Below are positions 1-11,400 of a DNA stretch of 64,000 nt, piece by piece. Within the stretch, counting starts at the first letter, position 1; the number at the start of each line of letters is the position of its first letter. The stretch is taken from assembly GCF_047496725.1 (NCBI RefSeq), contig NC_132986.1, positions 1 to 64,000 on the forward strand, given 5' to 3'. Position numbers and translations under genes: made by a program. The notes beneath the pieces are model-generated. The model had not been told where the DNA came from and did not search any database. It saw only the letters and a program-made list of their open reading frames with translations. The DNA is from Anoplolepis gracilipes. Taxonomy: Eukaryota; Arthropoda; Insecta; Hymenoptera; Formicidae.

Positions 1-3000
1 CCTAACCTAACCTAACCTAACCTAACCTAACCTAACCTAACCTAACCTAACCTAACCTAACCTAACCTAACCTAACCTAACCTAACCTAACCTAACCTAA
101 CCTAACCTAACCTAACCTAACCTAACCTAACCTAACCTAACCTAACCTAACCTAACCTAACCTAACCTAACCTAACCTAACCTAACCTAACCTAACCTAA
201 CCTAACCTAACCTAACCTAACCTAACCTAACCTAACCTAACCTAACCTAACCTAACCTAACCTAACCTAACCTAACCTAACCTAACCTAACCTAACCTAA
301 CCTAACCTAACCTAACCTAACCTAACCTAACCTAACCTAACCTAACCTAACCTAACCTAACCTAACCTAACCTAACCTAACCTAACCTAACCTAACCTAA
401 CCTAACCTAACCTAACCTAACCTAACCTAACCTAACCTAACCTAACCTAACCTAACCTAACCTAACCTAACCTAACCTAACCTAACCTAACCTAACCTAA
501 CCTAACCTAACCTAACCTAACCTAACCTAACCTAACCTAACCTAACCTAACCTAACCTAACCTAACCTAACCTAACCTAACCTAACCTAACCTAACCTAA
601 CCTAACCTAACCTAACCTAACCTAACCTAACCTAACCTAACCTAACCTAACCTAACCTAACCTAACCTAACCTAACCTAACCTAACCTAACCTAACCTAA
701 CCTAACCTAACCTAACCTAACCTAACCTAACCTAACCTAACCTAACCTAACCTAACCTAACCTAACCTAACCTAACCTAACCTAACCTAACCTAACCTAA
801 CCTAACCTAACCTAACCTAACCTAACCTAACCTAACCTAACCTAACCTAACCTAACCTAACCTAACCTAACCTAACCTAACCTAACCTAACCTAACCTAA
901 CCTAACCTAACCTAACCTAACCTAACCTAACCTAACCTAACCTAACCTAACCTAACCTAACCTAACCTAACCTAACCTAACCTAACCTAACCTAACCTAA
1001 CCTAACCTAACCTAACCTAACCTAACCTAACCTAACCTAACCTAACCTAACCTAACCTAACCTAACCTAACCTAACCTAACCTAACCTAACCTAACCTAA
1101 CCTAACCTAACCTAACCTAACCTAACCTAACCTAACCTAACCTAACCTAACCTAACCTAACCTAACCTAACCTAACCTAACCTAACCTAACCTAACCTAA
1201 CCTAACCTAACCTAACCTAACCTAACCTAACCTAACCTAACCTAACCTAACCTAACCTAACCTAACCTAACCTAACCTAACCTAACCTAACCTAACCTAA
1301 CCTAACCTAACCTAACCTAACCTAACCTAACCTAACCTAACCTAACCTAACCTAACCTAACCTAACCTAACCTAACCTAACCTAACCTAACCTAACCTAA
1401 CCTAACCTAACCTAACCTAACCTAACCTAACCTAACCTAACCTAACCTAACCTAACCTAACCTAACCTAACCTAACCTAACCTAACCTAACCTAACCTAA
1501 CCTAACCTAACCTAACCTAACCTAACCTAACCTAACCTAACCTAACCTAACCTAACCTAACCTAACCTAACCTAACCTAACCTAACCTAACCTAACCTAA
1601 CCTAACCTAACCTAACCTAACCTAACCTAACCTAACCTAACCTAACCTAACCTAACCTAACCTAACCTAACCTAACCTAACCTAACCTAACCTAACCTAA
1701 CCTAACCTAACCTAACCTAACCTAACCTAACCTAACCTAACCTAACCTAACCTAACCTAACCTAACCTAACCTAACCTAACCTAACCTAACCTAACCTAA
1801 CCTAACCTAACCTAACCTAACCTAACCTAACCTAACCTAACCTAACCTAACCTAACCTAACCTAACCTAACCTAACCTAACCTAACCTAACCTAACCTAA
1901 CCTAACCTAACCTAACCTAACCTAACCTAACCTAACCTAACCTAACCTAACCTAACCTAACCTAACCTAACCTAACCTAACCTAACCTAACCTAACCTAA
2001 CCTAACCTAACCTAACCTAACCTAACCTAACCTAACCTAACCTAACCTAACCTAACCTAACCTAACCTAACCTAACCTAACCTAACCTAACCTAACCTAA
2101 CCTAACCTAACCTAACCTAACCTAACCTAACCTAACCTAACCTAACCTAACCTAACCTAACCTAACCTAACCTAACCTAACCTAACCTAACCTAACCTAA
2201 CCTAACCTAACCTAACCTAACCTAACCTAACCTAACCTAACCTAACCTAACCTAACCTAACCTAACCTAACCTAACCTAACCTAACCTAACCTAACCTAA
2301 CCTAACCTAACCTAACCTAACCTAACCTAACCTAACCTAACCTAACCTAACCTAACCTAACCTAACCTAACCTAACCTAACCTAACCTAACCTAACCTAA
2401 CCTAACCTAACCTAACCTAACCTAACCTAACCTAACCTAACCTAACCTAACCTAACCTAACCTAACCTAACCTAACCTAACCTAACCTAACCTAACCTAA
2501 CCTAACCTAACCTAACCTAACCTAACCTAACCTAACCTAACCTAACCTAACCTAACCTAACCTAACCTAACCTAACCTAACCTAACCTAACCTAACCTAA
2601 CCTAACCTAACCTAACCTAACCTAACCTAACCTAACCTAACCTAACCTAACCTAACCTAACCTAACCTAACCTAACCTAACCTAACCTAACCTAACCTAA
2701 CCTAACCTAACCTAACCTAACCTAACCTAACCTAACCTAACCTAACCTAACCTAACCTAACCTAACCTAACCTAACCTAACCTAACCTAACCTAACCTAA
2801 CCTAACCTAACCTAACCTAACCTAACCTAACCTAACCTAACCTAACCTAACCTAACCTAACCTAACCTAACCTAACCTAACCTAACCTAACCTAACCTAA
2901 CCTAACCTAACCTAACCTAACCTAACCTAACCTAACCTAACCTAACCTAACCTAACCTAACCTAACCTAACCTAACCTAACCTAACCTAACCTAACCTAA

Positions 3001-4010
3001 CCTAACCTAACCTAACCTAACCTAACCTAACCTAACCTAACCTAACCTAACCTAACCTAACCTAACCTAACCTAACCTAACCTAACCTAACCTAACCTAA
3101 CCTAACCTAACCTAACCTAACCTAACCTAACCTAACCTAACCTAACCTAACCTAACCTAACCTAACCTAACCTAACCTAACCTAACCTAACCTAACCTAA
3201 CCTAACCTAACCTAACCTAACCTAACCTAACCTAACCTAACCTAACCTAACCTAACCTAACCTAACCTAACCTAACCTAACCTAACCTAACCTAACCTAA
3301 CCTAACCTAACCTAACCTAACCTAACCTAACCTAACCTAACCTAACCTAACCTAACCTAACCTAACCTAACCTAACCTAACCTAACCTAACCTAACCTAA
3401 CCTAACCTAACCTAACCTAACCTAACCTAACCTAACCTAACCTAACCTAACCTAACCTAACCTAACCTAACCTAACCTAACCTAACCTAACCTAACCTAA
3501 CCTAACCTAACCTAACCTAACCTAACCTAACCTAACCTAACCTAACCTAACCTAACCTAACCTAACCTAACCTAACCTAACCTAACCTAACCTAACCTAA
3601 CCTAACCTAACCTAACCTAACCTAACCTAACCTAACCTAACCTAACCTAACCTAACCTAACCTAACCTAACCTAACCTAACCTAACCTAACCTAACCTAA
3701 CCTAACCTAACCTAACCTAACCTAACCTAACCTAACCTAACCTAACCTAACCTAACCTAACCTAACCTAACCTAACCTAACCTAACCTAACCTAACCTAA
3801 CCTAACCTAACCTAACCTAACCTAACCTAACCTAACCTAACCTAACCTAACCTAACCTAACCTAACCTAACCTAACCTAACCTAACCTAACCTAACCTAA
3901 CCTAACCTAACCTAACCTAACCTAACCTAACCTAACCTAACCTAACCTAACCTAACCTAACCTAACCTAACCTAACCTAACCTAACCTAACCTAACCTAA
4001 CCTAACCTAA
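1..4010. repeat. Terminal telomere array (CCTAA)n
   Basis: There are 802 consecutive CCTAA units with no variant that I can find, so the G-rich TTAGG strand runs 5' to 3' toward base 1. That polarity is correct for a left chromosome end, so base 1 lies in or near the true terminus. TTAGG is the ancestral insect telomere repeat made by telomerase. The array is perfect right up to its inner edge, where older telomeres usually carry degenerate units; this suggests recent addition or heavy consensus polishing. Confidence 0.98.
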
Positions 4011-4388
4011 CCCACATCCCCCCGAGGGACGCCGCGCGGCGGGAACACCCACACGCGCGGAAACCCTCATGTGCCAGGAGCACCCAGCGGTGTGTCACGG
4101 GCGGGGAGCAGTCCTCCCCCAACGGTGCCGTACCACCGGGCGATTGCACTCAGGGCCGCCTACCCCTACCAGCGATTGGGTCCGCGCTTTAGACCACCCC
4201 CAAGGGGGTGGGCGCAGTCCCTAAGGGAGTCGCTGGGCTCCCCTTGTACCCTTACTAAGGGTACGGTGCGCTCTTAGTTCCCCTTCCACCCCGGAGGTTC
4301 ACCCAACTTGGCCGGAGCCGTGTGGGTGTTCCATGGGGTTTCAGGGTTAAGCCTCCTCACCACGACAAGGTGGCGCACAACGAGGAGG
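4011..4388 (-). mobile_element. 5'-end fragment of the telomere-specific non-LTR element (copy 0)
   Basis: This stretch matches 12278-12655, the 5' end of full copy 1, at a constant offset of 8267 with very few differences (for example cgcacaacg in place of cgcacgacg near 4377). It contains only the outer 378 bp of the element's 5' UTR, including the ribozyme fold at 4266-4388. The rest of the element, which should lie distally toward the tip, is missing and is replaced directly by telomere repeats. Ordinary non-LTR truncation removes the 5' end; here the 3' part is lost, which points to a broken chromosome end capped by telomerase. Confidence 0.9.
4266..4388 (-). ncRNA. HDV-like self-cleaving ribozyme, 5' end of copy 0
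   Basis: Same fold as at 12533-12655: P1 CCTCCT with AGGAGG, P2 GTGCGC with GCGCAC, P3 CACC with GGTG closed by TTGTCGT, and the CTAAGA strand just before the 3' half of P2. All of these elements are intact even though the element body is gone. The predicted cleavage point is the junction with the telomere repeats at 4388/4389. Activity is inferred, not shown. Confidence 0.65.
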
Positions 4389-4395
4389 AACCTAA

Positions 4396-4397
<2 letters not shown>

Positions 4398-4434
<37 letters not shown>

Positions 4435-4600
4435 GTGAGGAAAATGCATTACGCATCCCCCCGGAATGTGGAAGTCCGGGGGGTATGTGGGACTCTCCCT
4501 ATTTAAGGGCATACCCACTAAAAACCTCACGAGTGGCATCTTTGGCGATTGTAGGGGAGACTCCTGGAACTAGCGGTGCAATACTTCAGGAGCCAGGAGG
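4398..4600 (-). mobile_element. Mini-copy: 3' UTR and poly(A) of the telomere element
   Basis: A 35-base T tract (poly(A) on the minus strand, 4398-4432) is followed by about 160 bp nearly identical to the 3' UTR of copies 1 and 2, including the terminal G/C hairpin at 4457-4483. The homology stops at about 4594. The insert then ends with AGGAGG, the same six bases found at the extreme 5' end of full copies, joined to telomere repeats at the standard target point. It is either a 5'-truncated copy whose reverse transcription jumped to a 5' end, or an internal deletion between short similar sequences. It codes for nothing. Confidence 0.85.
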
Positions 4601-4694
4601 AACCTAACCTAACCTAACCTAACCTAACCTAACCTAACCTAACCTAACCTAACCTAACCTAACCTAACCTAACCTAACCTAACCTAACCTAACC
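4601..4694. repeat. Internal telomere repeat tract, about 19 units
   Basis: Perfect AACCT/CCTAA units fill the space between the 5' end of the mini-copy and the poly(A) end of full copy 1. They have the same polarity as the terminal array and are remnants of the telomere into which the elements inserted. Confidence 0.97.
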
Positions 4695-4739
4695 TTTTTT
4701 TTTTTTTTTTTTTTTACGTGAGGAAAATGCATTACGCAT

Positions 4740-4766
4740 CCCCCCGGAATGTGGATGTCCGGGGGG
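4740..4766 (-). other. 3'-terminal hairpin of element copy 1
   Basis: CCCCCCGGA and TCCGGGGGG form a nine-pair stem with a nine-base loop, about 25 bp inside the poly(A) tract. The equivalent stem occurs in the mini-copy (4457-4483) and in copy 2 (12716-12742, eight pairs). An unrelated sequence with the same form sits at the same place in the element tail at 24730-24749. It is probably a recognition structure for the element's reverse transcriptase; this role is inferred from position. Confidence 0.7.
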
Positions 4767-5175
4767 TATGTGGGACTCTCCCTATTTAAGGGCATACCCA
4801 CTAAAAACCTCACGAGTGGCATCTTTGGCGATTGTAGGGGAGGCTCCTGGAACTAGCGGTGCAATACTTCAGGAGCCTCCCCTCGCCACACTCCTTAACA
4901 GGAGTTCTTCCTGGGAGGGAGGGGAGAAAGGAACATATCCTAAACTCCCCTCCTCTCCAAATCGATATTTTACTCTGCGACGGGAGGGCCACTACCTCCT
5001 CCCGTCGAGTCTTCTATTCCCCCCGATGGGGGGTGGGGGGAAAGAGTCGAGACTTTAGGGGGGGTCTCGACCCTCATTTCATCTGGGGGGGGGTAAAAAG
5101 GGAGGGCAATAGAGAAGGGGAAGTAAGGGGGGGAAGGACGAGCAGAACCAGTCTGCTCCCTCCCCCCTCTTACTG

Positions 5176-8100
5176 TCATCTTGGCGGCGCTCCCATGGGC
5201 GTCGACGGGTGCGCCGTCGCCGGTGGCGGCGGTGACGGCAGCGGGCGCGGTGGAAGTCGCACCAGCCGGACCGTCACCGGACGCACGAGGGGCCCAGGTG
5301 GTGGGGGAGGTTGGGGTCTCCTGCCAGGAGCCCTTCCCCTCGCCCGTCCCGGCCTGCGCTCCCTCTCGGCGCTCTCCTTCTGAGCCATGACCGCCTCGCA
5401 AAAAGCGGCCACGGCTCCCCAGTTGTCTTCGCTGCCGAGCATCTTAACAACGACGCTCGGCAGCGCCAGGTCGTCCCCGATGGTTCGGGTGAGGACATCG
5501 CGCTCGTCCCTCCAAGCTGGGCATGCTTGGAGGGTGTGTTGCGCGGTGTCCTTCTCGTGGCCGCAATGGTGGCAGGCCTCGCTCGCCTCCCGTCCGATGC
5601 GGTGCAGGTACTCTCCGAAACACCCGTGTCCGGAGAGCACCTGCGTCATCCTAAACGTACCGCTGCCCCACGCCCTGCCCAGCCACTCCTCCAGGCAGGG
5701 CAGGACGGCCGATACAGTCCTCTCCCCGGATGTTGGGGGGTGCTCGCGCAGCGACGCGATCCATCGCTGCTCGAGGGACTTTTTCTCTTGGAGCTTCCAA
5801 GTGCCCAGTATCCTGGCCGGGATCTTGATGACTCCTCCCCTGCGTGCCGCGGATTTCCGTTCATACAGACGACTGTATGAATCCGCGACCATATGCAGGG
5901 GGGGGAGTCCGGCCAGGATGGTGGCCGCCGCGTGCGACACCGTCCTATAGCCGCGGACGAGCCGAATGGCCAACCTGCGCTGGACGCGACGCATCGCGTC
6001 TTGTATGCGTCTGTTGGCCATCGCCTCGCCCGCCCACACCGGTGCTGCATACATTAGTATGCTTAGGACGGTGTGCGCGTAGACGCGGCGCACCCGACCG
6101 TCCGGCCCTCCGAGATTCGGCAGCAAGCGGCTAATCGCTGCCGCCGCCTTCTCCGCTCTCGGGACCAGGCGGTCAAAGTGACCCGCGAAGCTCCATCGGC
6201 CGTCGATGTGGAGCCCCAGGTATTTAATCTGGGACCCCACTGGGACAACAGTACCGTCAACGTCGAGACGGGAGGTGGGGGGAGGCTCCCCAGCGGCCCT
6301 GCGGTCGTAGAAATAGACCGCCTCGGTCTTGCTGGGGGCCACCCTCAGGCCAGTCCTGCTTATGGCCCTCACGAGGCCTGCCACCCCTTCGTTAGCCCTG
6401 TTTAGGGCTTCCCCCCAGTCGTCCCCCTCGGCTACCAGCAGGGTATCGTCGGCATACCCGATGACCCGGCAGTCGAGGGGGAGGGCGGTATGAAGGACCC
6501 CGTCGTACCCGAGGTTCCACAGCAGCGGGCCCAGCACCGAGCCCTGTGGAACCCCGCAGTACACGCGACGGGTGTGACCCTGACCGTCTTGGTCCCTGTA
6601 TTCGAGCCTACGGTGACCAAAGTAGGCTCGAATTCCCTTCACGAGGTAGTCGGGGACGCGGTGGGTGTTGAGCGCGTCCCCGATTGCCTTCCACGGGAGG
6701 GTGTTAAAGGCGTTGGACACGTCCAGAGCGACGGCCAACGCCACCCTCCCGCGTTCCACGGCTGACTCCGTGAGGGCCCGTACGCGCAGTACGGCGTCCA
6801 CCGTGGACCTGCCCTCACGGAAGCCGTATTGTTCCTCGTGAAGGGAAGGGACCTCCTCGCGCGCCAGATGCTGGACGAGTCGGCGAACGAGAATCCTCTC
6901 GTATATTTTGCCGACCTCGTCCAGCAGGCAAATTGGCCGGTACGCTGACGGGTCACCCTCCTTCTTACCGCCCTTGTGGAGAAGAACCAGCTTGGCTCTT
7001 CCCCACATTGGGGGGAATTCCTCCTCGGCGAGGCATCTATTTAGGATGCCTCGCAGCCACCCGGATAGGTTTGGCTCCTCCAGGGCGAGCTTCCAGACGC
7101 GCCCTGGGATGCCGTCCGGGCCAGGGGCCTTGTTGTTCTTGACCCCTCGAACGGCATCCCTCAACTCCTCCTCGGTGATTTCGAGATCCCTGGACCAGGT
7201 CTCGGCAGCGCCGGTATTCGCGCTGCGCCAGTCGAGACCTCGAGGGTCGGGTTTGGTCGGGAACAAAGTCCCGACTATTCGGTCCAGGGATCCCGAGGGG
7301 AGGGTTTCCGTCACGGGGGGCGCCCAATGACGAAGTTTGTTCGTCACTATTTTGTATGGGCGCCCCCACGGGTCGGCGTCTAGGGACGCGATGAGCTCGT
7401 CCCACGAGCTCGCTCTGGAGGAGCGAATGGCGGCACTCAGCGCCACTCGAGCGGACCGGTAGTCGCTGAGTGCCTCGGCTTTCCAGGCCTCGTCGCCACG
7501 GCGCTGGGCGCGTTTTAGGCGTCTCCTGGCTGCGACGGAGGAGCGGCGAAGAGACGCGATCTCCTCCGTCCACCAATACGCAGCCCGGCGCGAGTGGGGC
7601 CTGCTTTTGGGCATGGAGAAGTCGCACGCCTGTGTGATCGATTCTACCAGGCGCGCGACATCCTCCTCCAGGCTCCCCACTCTCTCCTCTGGCGGATGGT
7701 GTTGCCAGAGGGTGGCCTGGACGGCCGCCATTAGCCTATCCGGGTCTAACTTCCTCAGGTTCCATCGCGGCGGTGGCGCACCGCCGGTCGGGCTCCCGGG
7801 CTGGAGGGTGGTGCAACCAAACTCGATATATCGGTGGTCCGATAGAGTTTCTTGGTCGACCACCCCCCATGACCAATTTAGGCGTGCCGCGGAGGGGGTT
7901 ATCATAGTGAGATCCACTATGGACGCCCCCCGCAGCAGCCGGTCGCACGTAGGCTCGTTGCCGGTGTTAAGCAGGCATAGCCCGAGAGCCCCCATCCAGT
8001 CCAGTAGGACCTCTCCCTTGGGGGTGGTGAGCCGGTCTCCCCAGGCTTGCGCCCTGGCGTTAAAGTCACCGGCCACCACCACCTCCTGGGGGAGCATGCT

Positions 8101-8442
8101 GCGTATGCAGTGCTCCAGCTCCCCCAGATACAGCTCGAATTGGGAGAGGCCCAAACTAGGCGGTGCGTAACACGCAACCACCGCGATGGATCCCCATCTC
8201 ACCGCCACGTACCCTCTTCCTGCCTTGAGTAAGGAACAGGGGGGGTTGTGGTTGTCCGTGCCGCGTACGATTGCGACCGTGCCAGAGCCGTCCACCCTCC
8301 AATTGGGATGGTTGGATGGGGGTCGGTACGGCTCCGACACGATCGCCAGTCCTATACCACGCTCGGCGATAGTCTGCAGGAGTAAGTCCTGCGCCCGCCG
8401 AGCGTGGTTAATATTCGCTTGCAAGAATTTATGAGCCCTCAT
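5176..8442 (-). CDS. ORF2 of copy 1: endonuclease-reverse transcriptase
   Basis: This 1088-residue protein makes the target nick and copies element RNA onto it. Its N-terminal ~225 residues form an apurinic-type endonuclease, with GDFNA at 125-129 and SDHRYIE at 201-207. In moth TRAS1 this domain cuts TTAGG repeats. The reverse transcriptase has NNKAPGPDG at 436-444, FREGRSTVDA at 541-550, DVSNAF at 574-579, GVPQGSVLGP at 630-639 and the catalytic YADD at 663-666. A C-x2-C-x8-H-x4-C knuckle at 957-974 is typical of R1-clade ORF2. The tail is rich in proline and arginine. The ATG lies 14 bp inside the end of ORF1 in another frame, so translation probably depends on coupling to ORF1. No stop or frameshift is seen. 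It differs from the copy 2 protein at roughly 25-30 residues by eye. Confidence 0.95.
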   Translation of the reverse strand: MRAHKFLQANINHARRAQDLLLQTIAERGIGLAIVSEPYRPPSNHPNWRVDGSGTVAIVRGTDNHNPPCSLLKAGRGYVAVRWGSIAVVACYAPPSLGLSQFELYLGELEHCIRSMLPQEVVVAGDFNARAQAWGDRLTTPKGEVLLDWMGALGLCLLNTGNEPTCDRLLRGASIVDLTMITPSAARLNWSWGVVDQETLSDHRYIEFGCTTLQPGSPTGGAPPPRWNLRKLDPDRLMAAVQATLWQHHPPEERVGSLEEDVARLVESITQACDFSMPKSRPHSRRAAYWWTEEIASLRRSSVAARRRLKRAQRRGDEAWKAEALSDYRSARVALSAAIRSSRASSWDELIASLDADPWGRPYKIVTNKLRHWAPPVTETLPSGSLDRIVGTLFPTKPDPRGLDWRSANTGAAETWSRDLEITEEELRDAVRGVKNNKAPGPDGIPGRVWKLALEEPNLSGWLRGILNRCLAEEEFPPMWGRAKLVLLHKGGKKEGDPSAYRPICLLDEVGKIYERILVRRLVQHLAREEVPSLHEEQYGFREGRSTVDAVLRVRALTESAVERGRVALAVALDVSNAFNTLPWKAIGDALNTHRVPDYLVKGIRAYFGHRRLEYRDQDGQGHTRRVYCGVPQGSVLGPLLWNLGYDGVLHTALPLDCRVIGYADDTLLVAEGDDWGEALNRANEGVAGLVRAISRTGLRVAPSKTEAVYFYDRRAAGEPPPTSRLDVDGTVVPVGSQIKYLGLHIDGRWSFAGHFDRLVPRAEKAAAAISRLLPNLGGPDGRVRRVYAHTVLSILMYAAPVWAGEAMANRRIQDAMRRVQRRLAIRLVRGYRTVSHAAATILAGLPPLHMVADSYSRLYERKSAARRGGVIKIPARILGTWKLQEKKSLEQRWIASLREHPPTSGERTVSAVLPCLEEWLGRAWGSGTFRMTQVLSGHGCFGEYLHRIGREASEACHHCGHEKDTAQHTLQACPAWRDERDVLTRTIGDDLALPSVVVKMLGSEDNWGAVAAFCEAVMAQKESAERERRPGRARGRAPGRRPQPPPPPGPLVRPVTVRLVRLPPRPLPSPPPPATAHPSTPMGAPPR

Positions 8443-11400
8443 TGACGTCGGTTAAAAAGGCCTCCGTCGTTTCAGACCCCGAGCCACGTGGCCGTGGAAG
8501 GGGGGCTCCATCTGTGTTCGATGGCGCACTACCCACGGGCTCAATTGCGCCCGGGGTAAGGGTGTCTTCCCCTACGTTGCCTCGCTTAGGGCCTAAGCGT
8601 GGCATCCTTTGGGGCTTGGGGGAGTCGGAGCAACGCTCTTTGCCCCCCGCACCCTCCTCGTTTCCTTCCCTGGCCGAGTCCGCGCGCCGCTTGCGACACT
8701 CCGACGTGTCCATCGGCGCGGGCGCGGGCTCGACTGGGGCCGTTTGGCTCGCTTGTGGGGTTTCCCCCACAACGACCTTAATCAGGGACGAAATTGGGTT
8801 CTTATCTTCGATTCCCCCTTTCTCCCCTCCTACCGACGGGGTGGGTTTTTTGGAAGGGGGAATCGACTTGGCCTTTTTTTTGGATTTTTTCGGGGGGTGG
8901 CAGTTTATACCCCCCATCCTGTGCCCCGCGGGTGCCCCCAGGTCAGCACAGAGTGCGCAGTGCACTCTTTGTTCCGTGCAAGAGTTGGCCTTGTGGCCCT
9001 CTTTGCCGCAGCGGAAGCACATGTTGGTGCAGGACCGATCGCTGCCGCACTGCTGCTGCACGTGTCCCTCCTCCATGCACTTGAAGCATCGGAGGGGGAG
9101 CCGCGGCAACAGCTCGATGGGCAATTTGTACCATGATATCGGTACCTTGCCCATCTGTGCTAGTTTGTTGGCAGCGTCTATCGGGCACTGCACCAACACC
9201 GTATTTAGTCCTGTGCGGGGGGCCTTTACGAACGTTCCCACCTTTACGTCCGAGAACCCGCACTTGCCCTCCCCGGAGATTGCGGCAACAATCTCCGCCC
9301 GGGTGATGGAGTCCTCTAGTCCCCGAATGCGGAGGTCGGCCATCTTCTGGGGACAGGTGACTCGCACCCCTTCGCTGTCCCCGGTCACCTCTCTGACCCG
9401 TTCGGCGAGTTGTCCCGCCTTGCGTGCCCTGTCCTCACCGGAAATCTCAAGGATTAAGGCACCGGTGAGGCCTTTCCTTATCCTGAGGCTTCCCTCTTCG
9501 ATCCCCAGTTGGTCCAGTTTGACCTCCTTCCTAATGGCGGCCATGTTTTCGCCATACTTCCCTTCTGGGCAGGCTATCATGACCGCCGAGGTTTTAGGGA
9601 CCTTCCTTTTCCCGGGTTTCACTCCCCCCGCTACCTGCCCCCGCCTCTGCTTACCCTGTTCGCTGGGCGGCGACCGGGCCGCAGCGACGGGTACGGTTTT
9701 GGAGGGGAGGGGAGTCTGTCCTGTCTTCCTTTTTTCCTTACGTCCGACCACCACGCTCCACGGAGTTTCGGTGGTCGGAGAGGGGCCATATGTCCCGGGG
9801 TCTGTCGACTTCTTGTCGAAGGGTCCCGGGCCTAATGGTCCTCCGTCGGAGGGTGGAGCCCCAGAGGGTTCCGCATCCTGGCGAGATTTCTTTTTAGCTT
9901 TCTCGACGGCAGCGGGTGTCGGCAGGGAAGAGGGGGGAGAAACCTTGGTGTTACGAACCTGGTTTCCTCCCCTCTTCCTTTCCTTTTTGGCCGCTTTACC
10001 TTTCTGGCTGCTTTTGGCTGGAGCGGTATCCTGCGTCTTCTTGGGCTGAGTTACCGCGGGGACCTCAGCCTCGGCCTTTTTCCCCATTGGCGGCTGGGTG
10101 TGCGTGTTCAGGGGAGCAGCTTGGACCGCCTCCCCCTGCCCGCTCGTTGCTTCGAGGAGTCGCAACATCCTCTCCCTCAAGTCAGCACCGATTTGCAGGT
10201 GCTGGTTGAGGGCTTCATAGAGGACCGCGAGCTCGCCCTGGGCTGGAGAGCGAGTGAGTGGAGGAGGGGGTCGAGGAGATCCACTCAGGAGGGGTCCCTG
10301 CGCCTCTGTTACGCTTGCGGCCTGCGGTTCTACCTCCATGCAGGTGTCACCAGCCAGGCCCGGGGACACGGTTGCCGGAGATGGTCCGCCCCTCCTCGTC
10401 TTCTTCGGGGAGACGTTTTGTGGCGTCCTCAGCCTGAGGGAGTGCCACTCCCCGCTGTCGGAATCTGACTCCCGGTCAGACTCGATGCGGTTGCGTCTTC
10501 TCAGGGTCCTGCCCCCCTTCTCCTTTTCGCTTTTTGCGGCACTTCCCTCTTCGATCAGGCGAGAGCTGAGCTGATTCGTCAGCACTCTTACCTGGTCGGC
10601 GAGATCAGCCATCCGCTTTTTGAGCTCGCTCGCCTCCTTTTCCTTCTCAACCTTGAGGAGCTCCATCTGGTGCCGAAGTTCCTCCGCTTCGGCGTTGCTC
10701 GGAGAGGACGATACCGCCCTGTCGTGAAGGACTGCTGTGGCCGCCATGATGGACGCCACAGCTTTCTTCATCTCCCCCTCCAGTGGGCCCTTGATGTTCT
10801 TCGACACCTGCAGACTCTTGAAAATGGTCACGCAGTTATCGATCGTGTCGGACACCACAGCCGGTGTCGGAGAGTGGCGGAACATCTCCCTCGCCACCCT
10901 TTGATTGTCCCGGCACCTCTCCCAGGCCTGTCCATCGGGCATTGAGGCACCCAGGGCCCACTCTGTGTCCCCTCTCTCTCTGGCCTCTTCCCTTGCTTTG
11001 GCCCTTGCCTCCCTCTTCTCCCTGGTCCCTTCACCCGTGGTGATGGGCCTTCCTCTGCCTCTTTTGGCGGGGGGGAGGTCCGACTGTTCGTCCTCCGAGC
11101 CGGCGTAATACGAGCCAGCGTGTGATCCTGCCTCGTACTCCTCGGGATCGCCCGCCACGCTACTGGCGCGCGATCCCGCTGGGAACGCCGAGTCCTCGTC
11201 GCTGGGAGCAGGAGTTATACCTGTATCGGTACCTTTCCTCCTTTTCCCGCTCGCGCGGCAGCTGTGACATATATGCCTCGCGTCGTGGGGGCATTTGCTT
11301 GTCTTTTTTGCCATTGGAAATTGGAGGTATCTCCTTTCCAAGGCCTCTTTCGCTGCCGTACCATCCTGAATGGCCGTGATGGTAGGCTTGCCGCTGGATG

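Noticed and set aside
8442..10049. 535-codon plus-strand open frame opposite ORF1 of copy 1, with a 522-codon counterpart at 16415-17983
   Set aside because: It is the exact antisense of ORF1 in GC-rich sequence where stops are rare. It has no recognisable domain and is conserved only because the DNA of the two copies is similar. The C-terminal parts differ between copies as ORF1 does.
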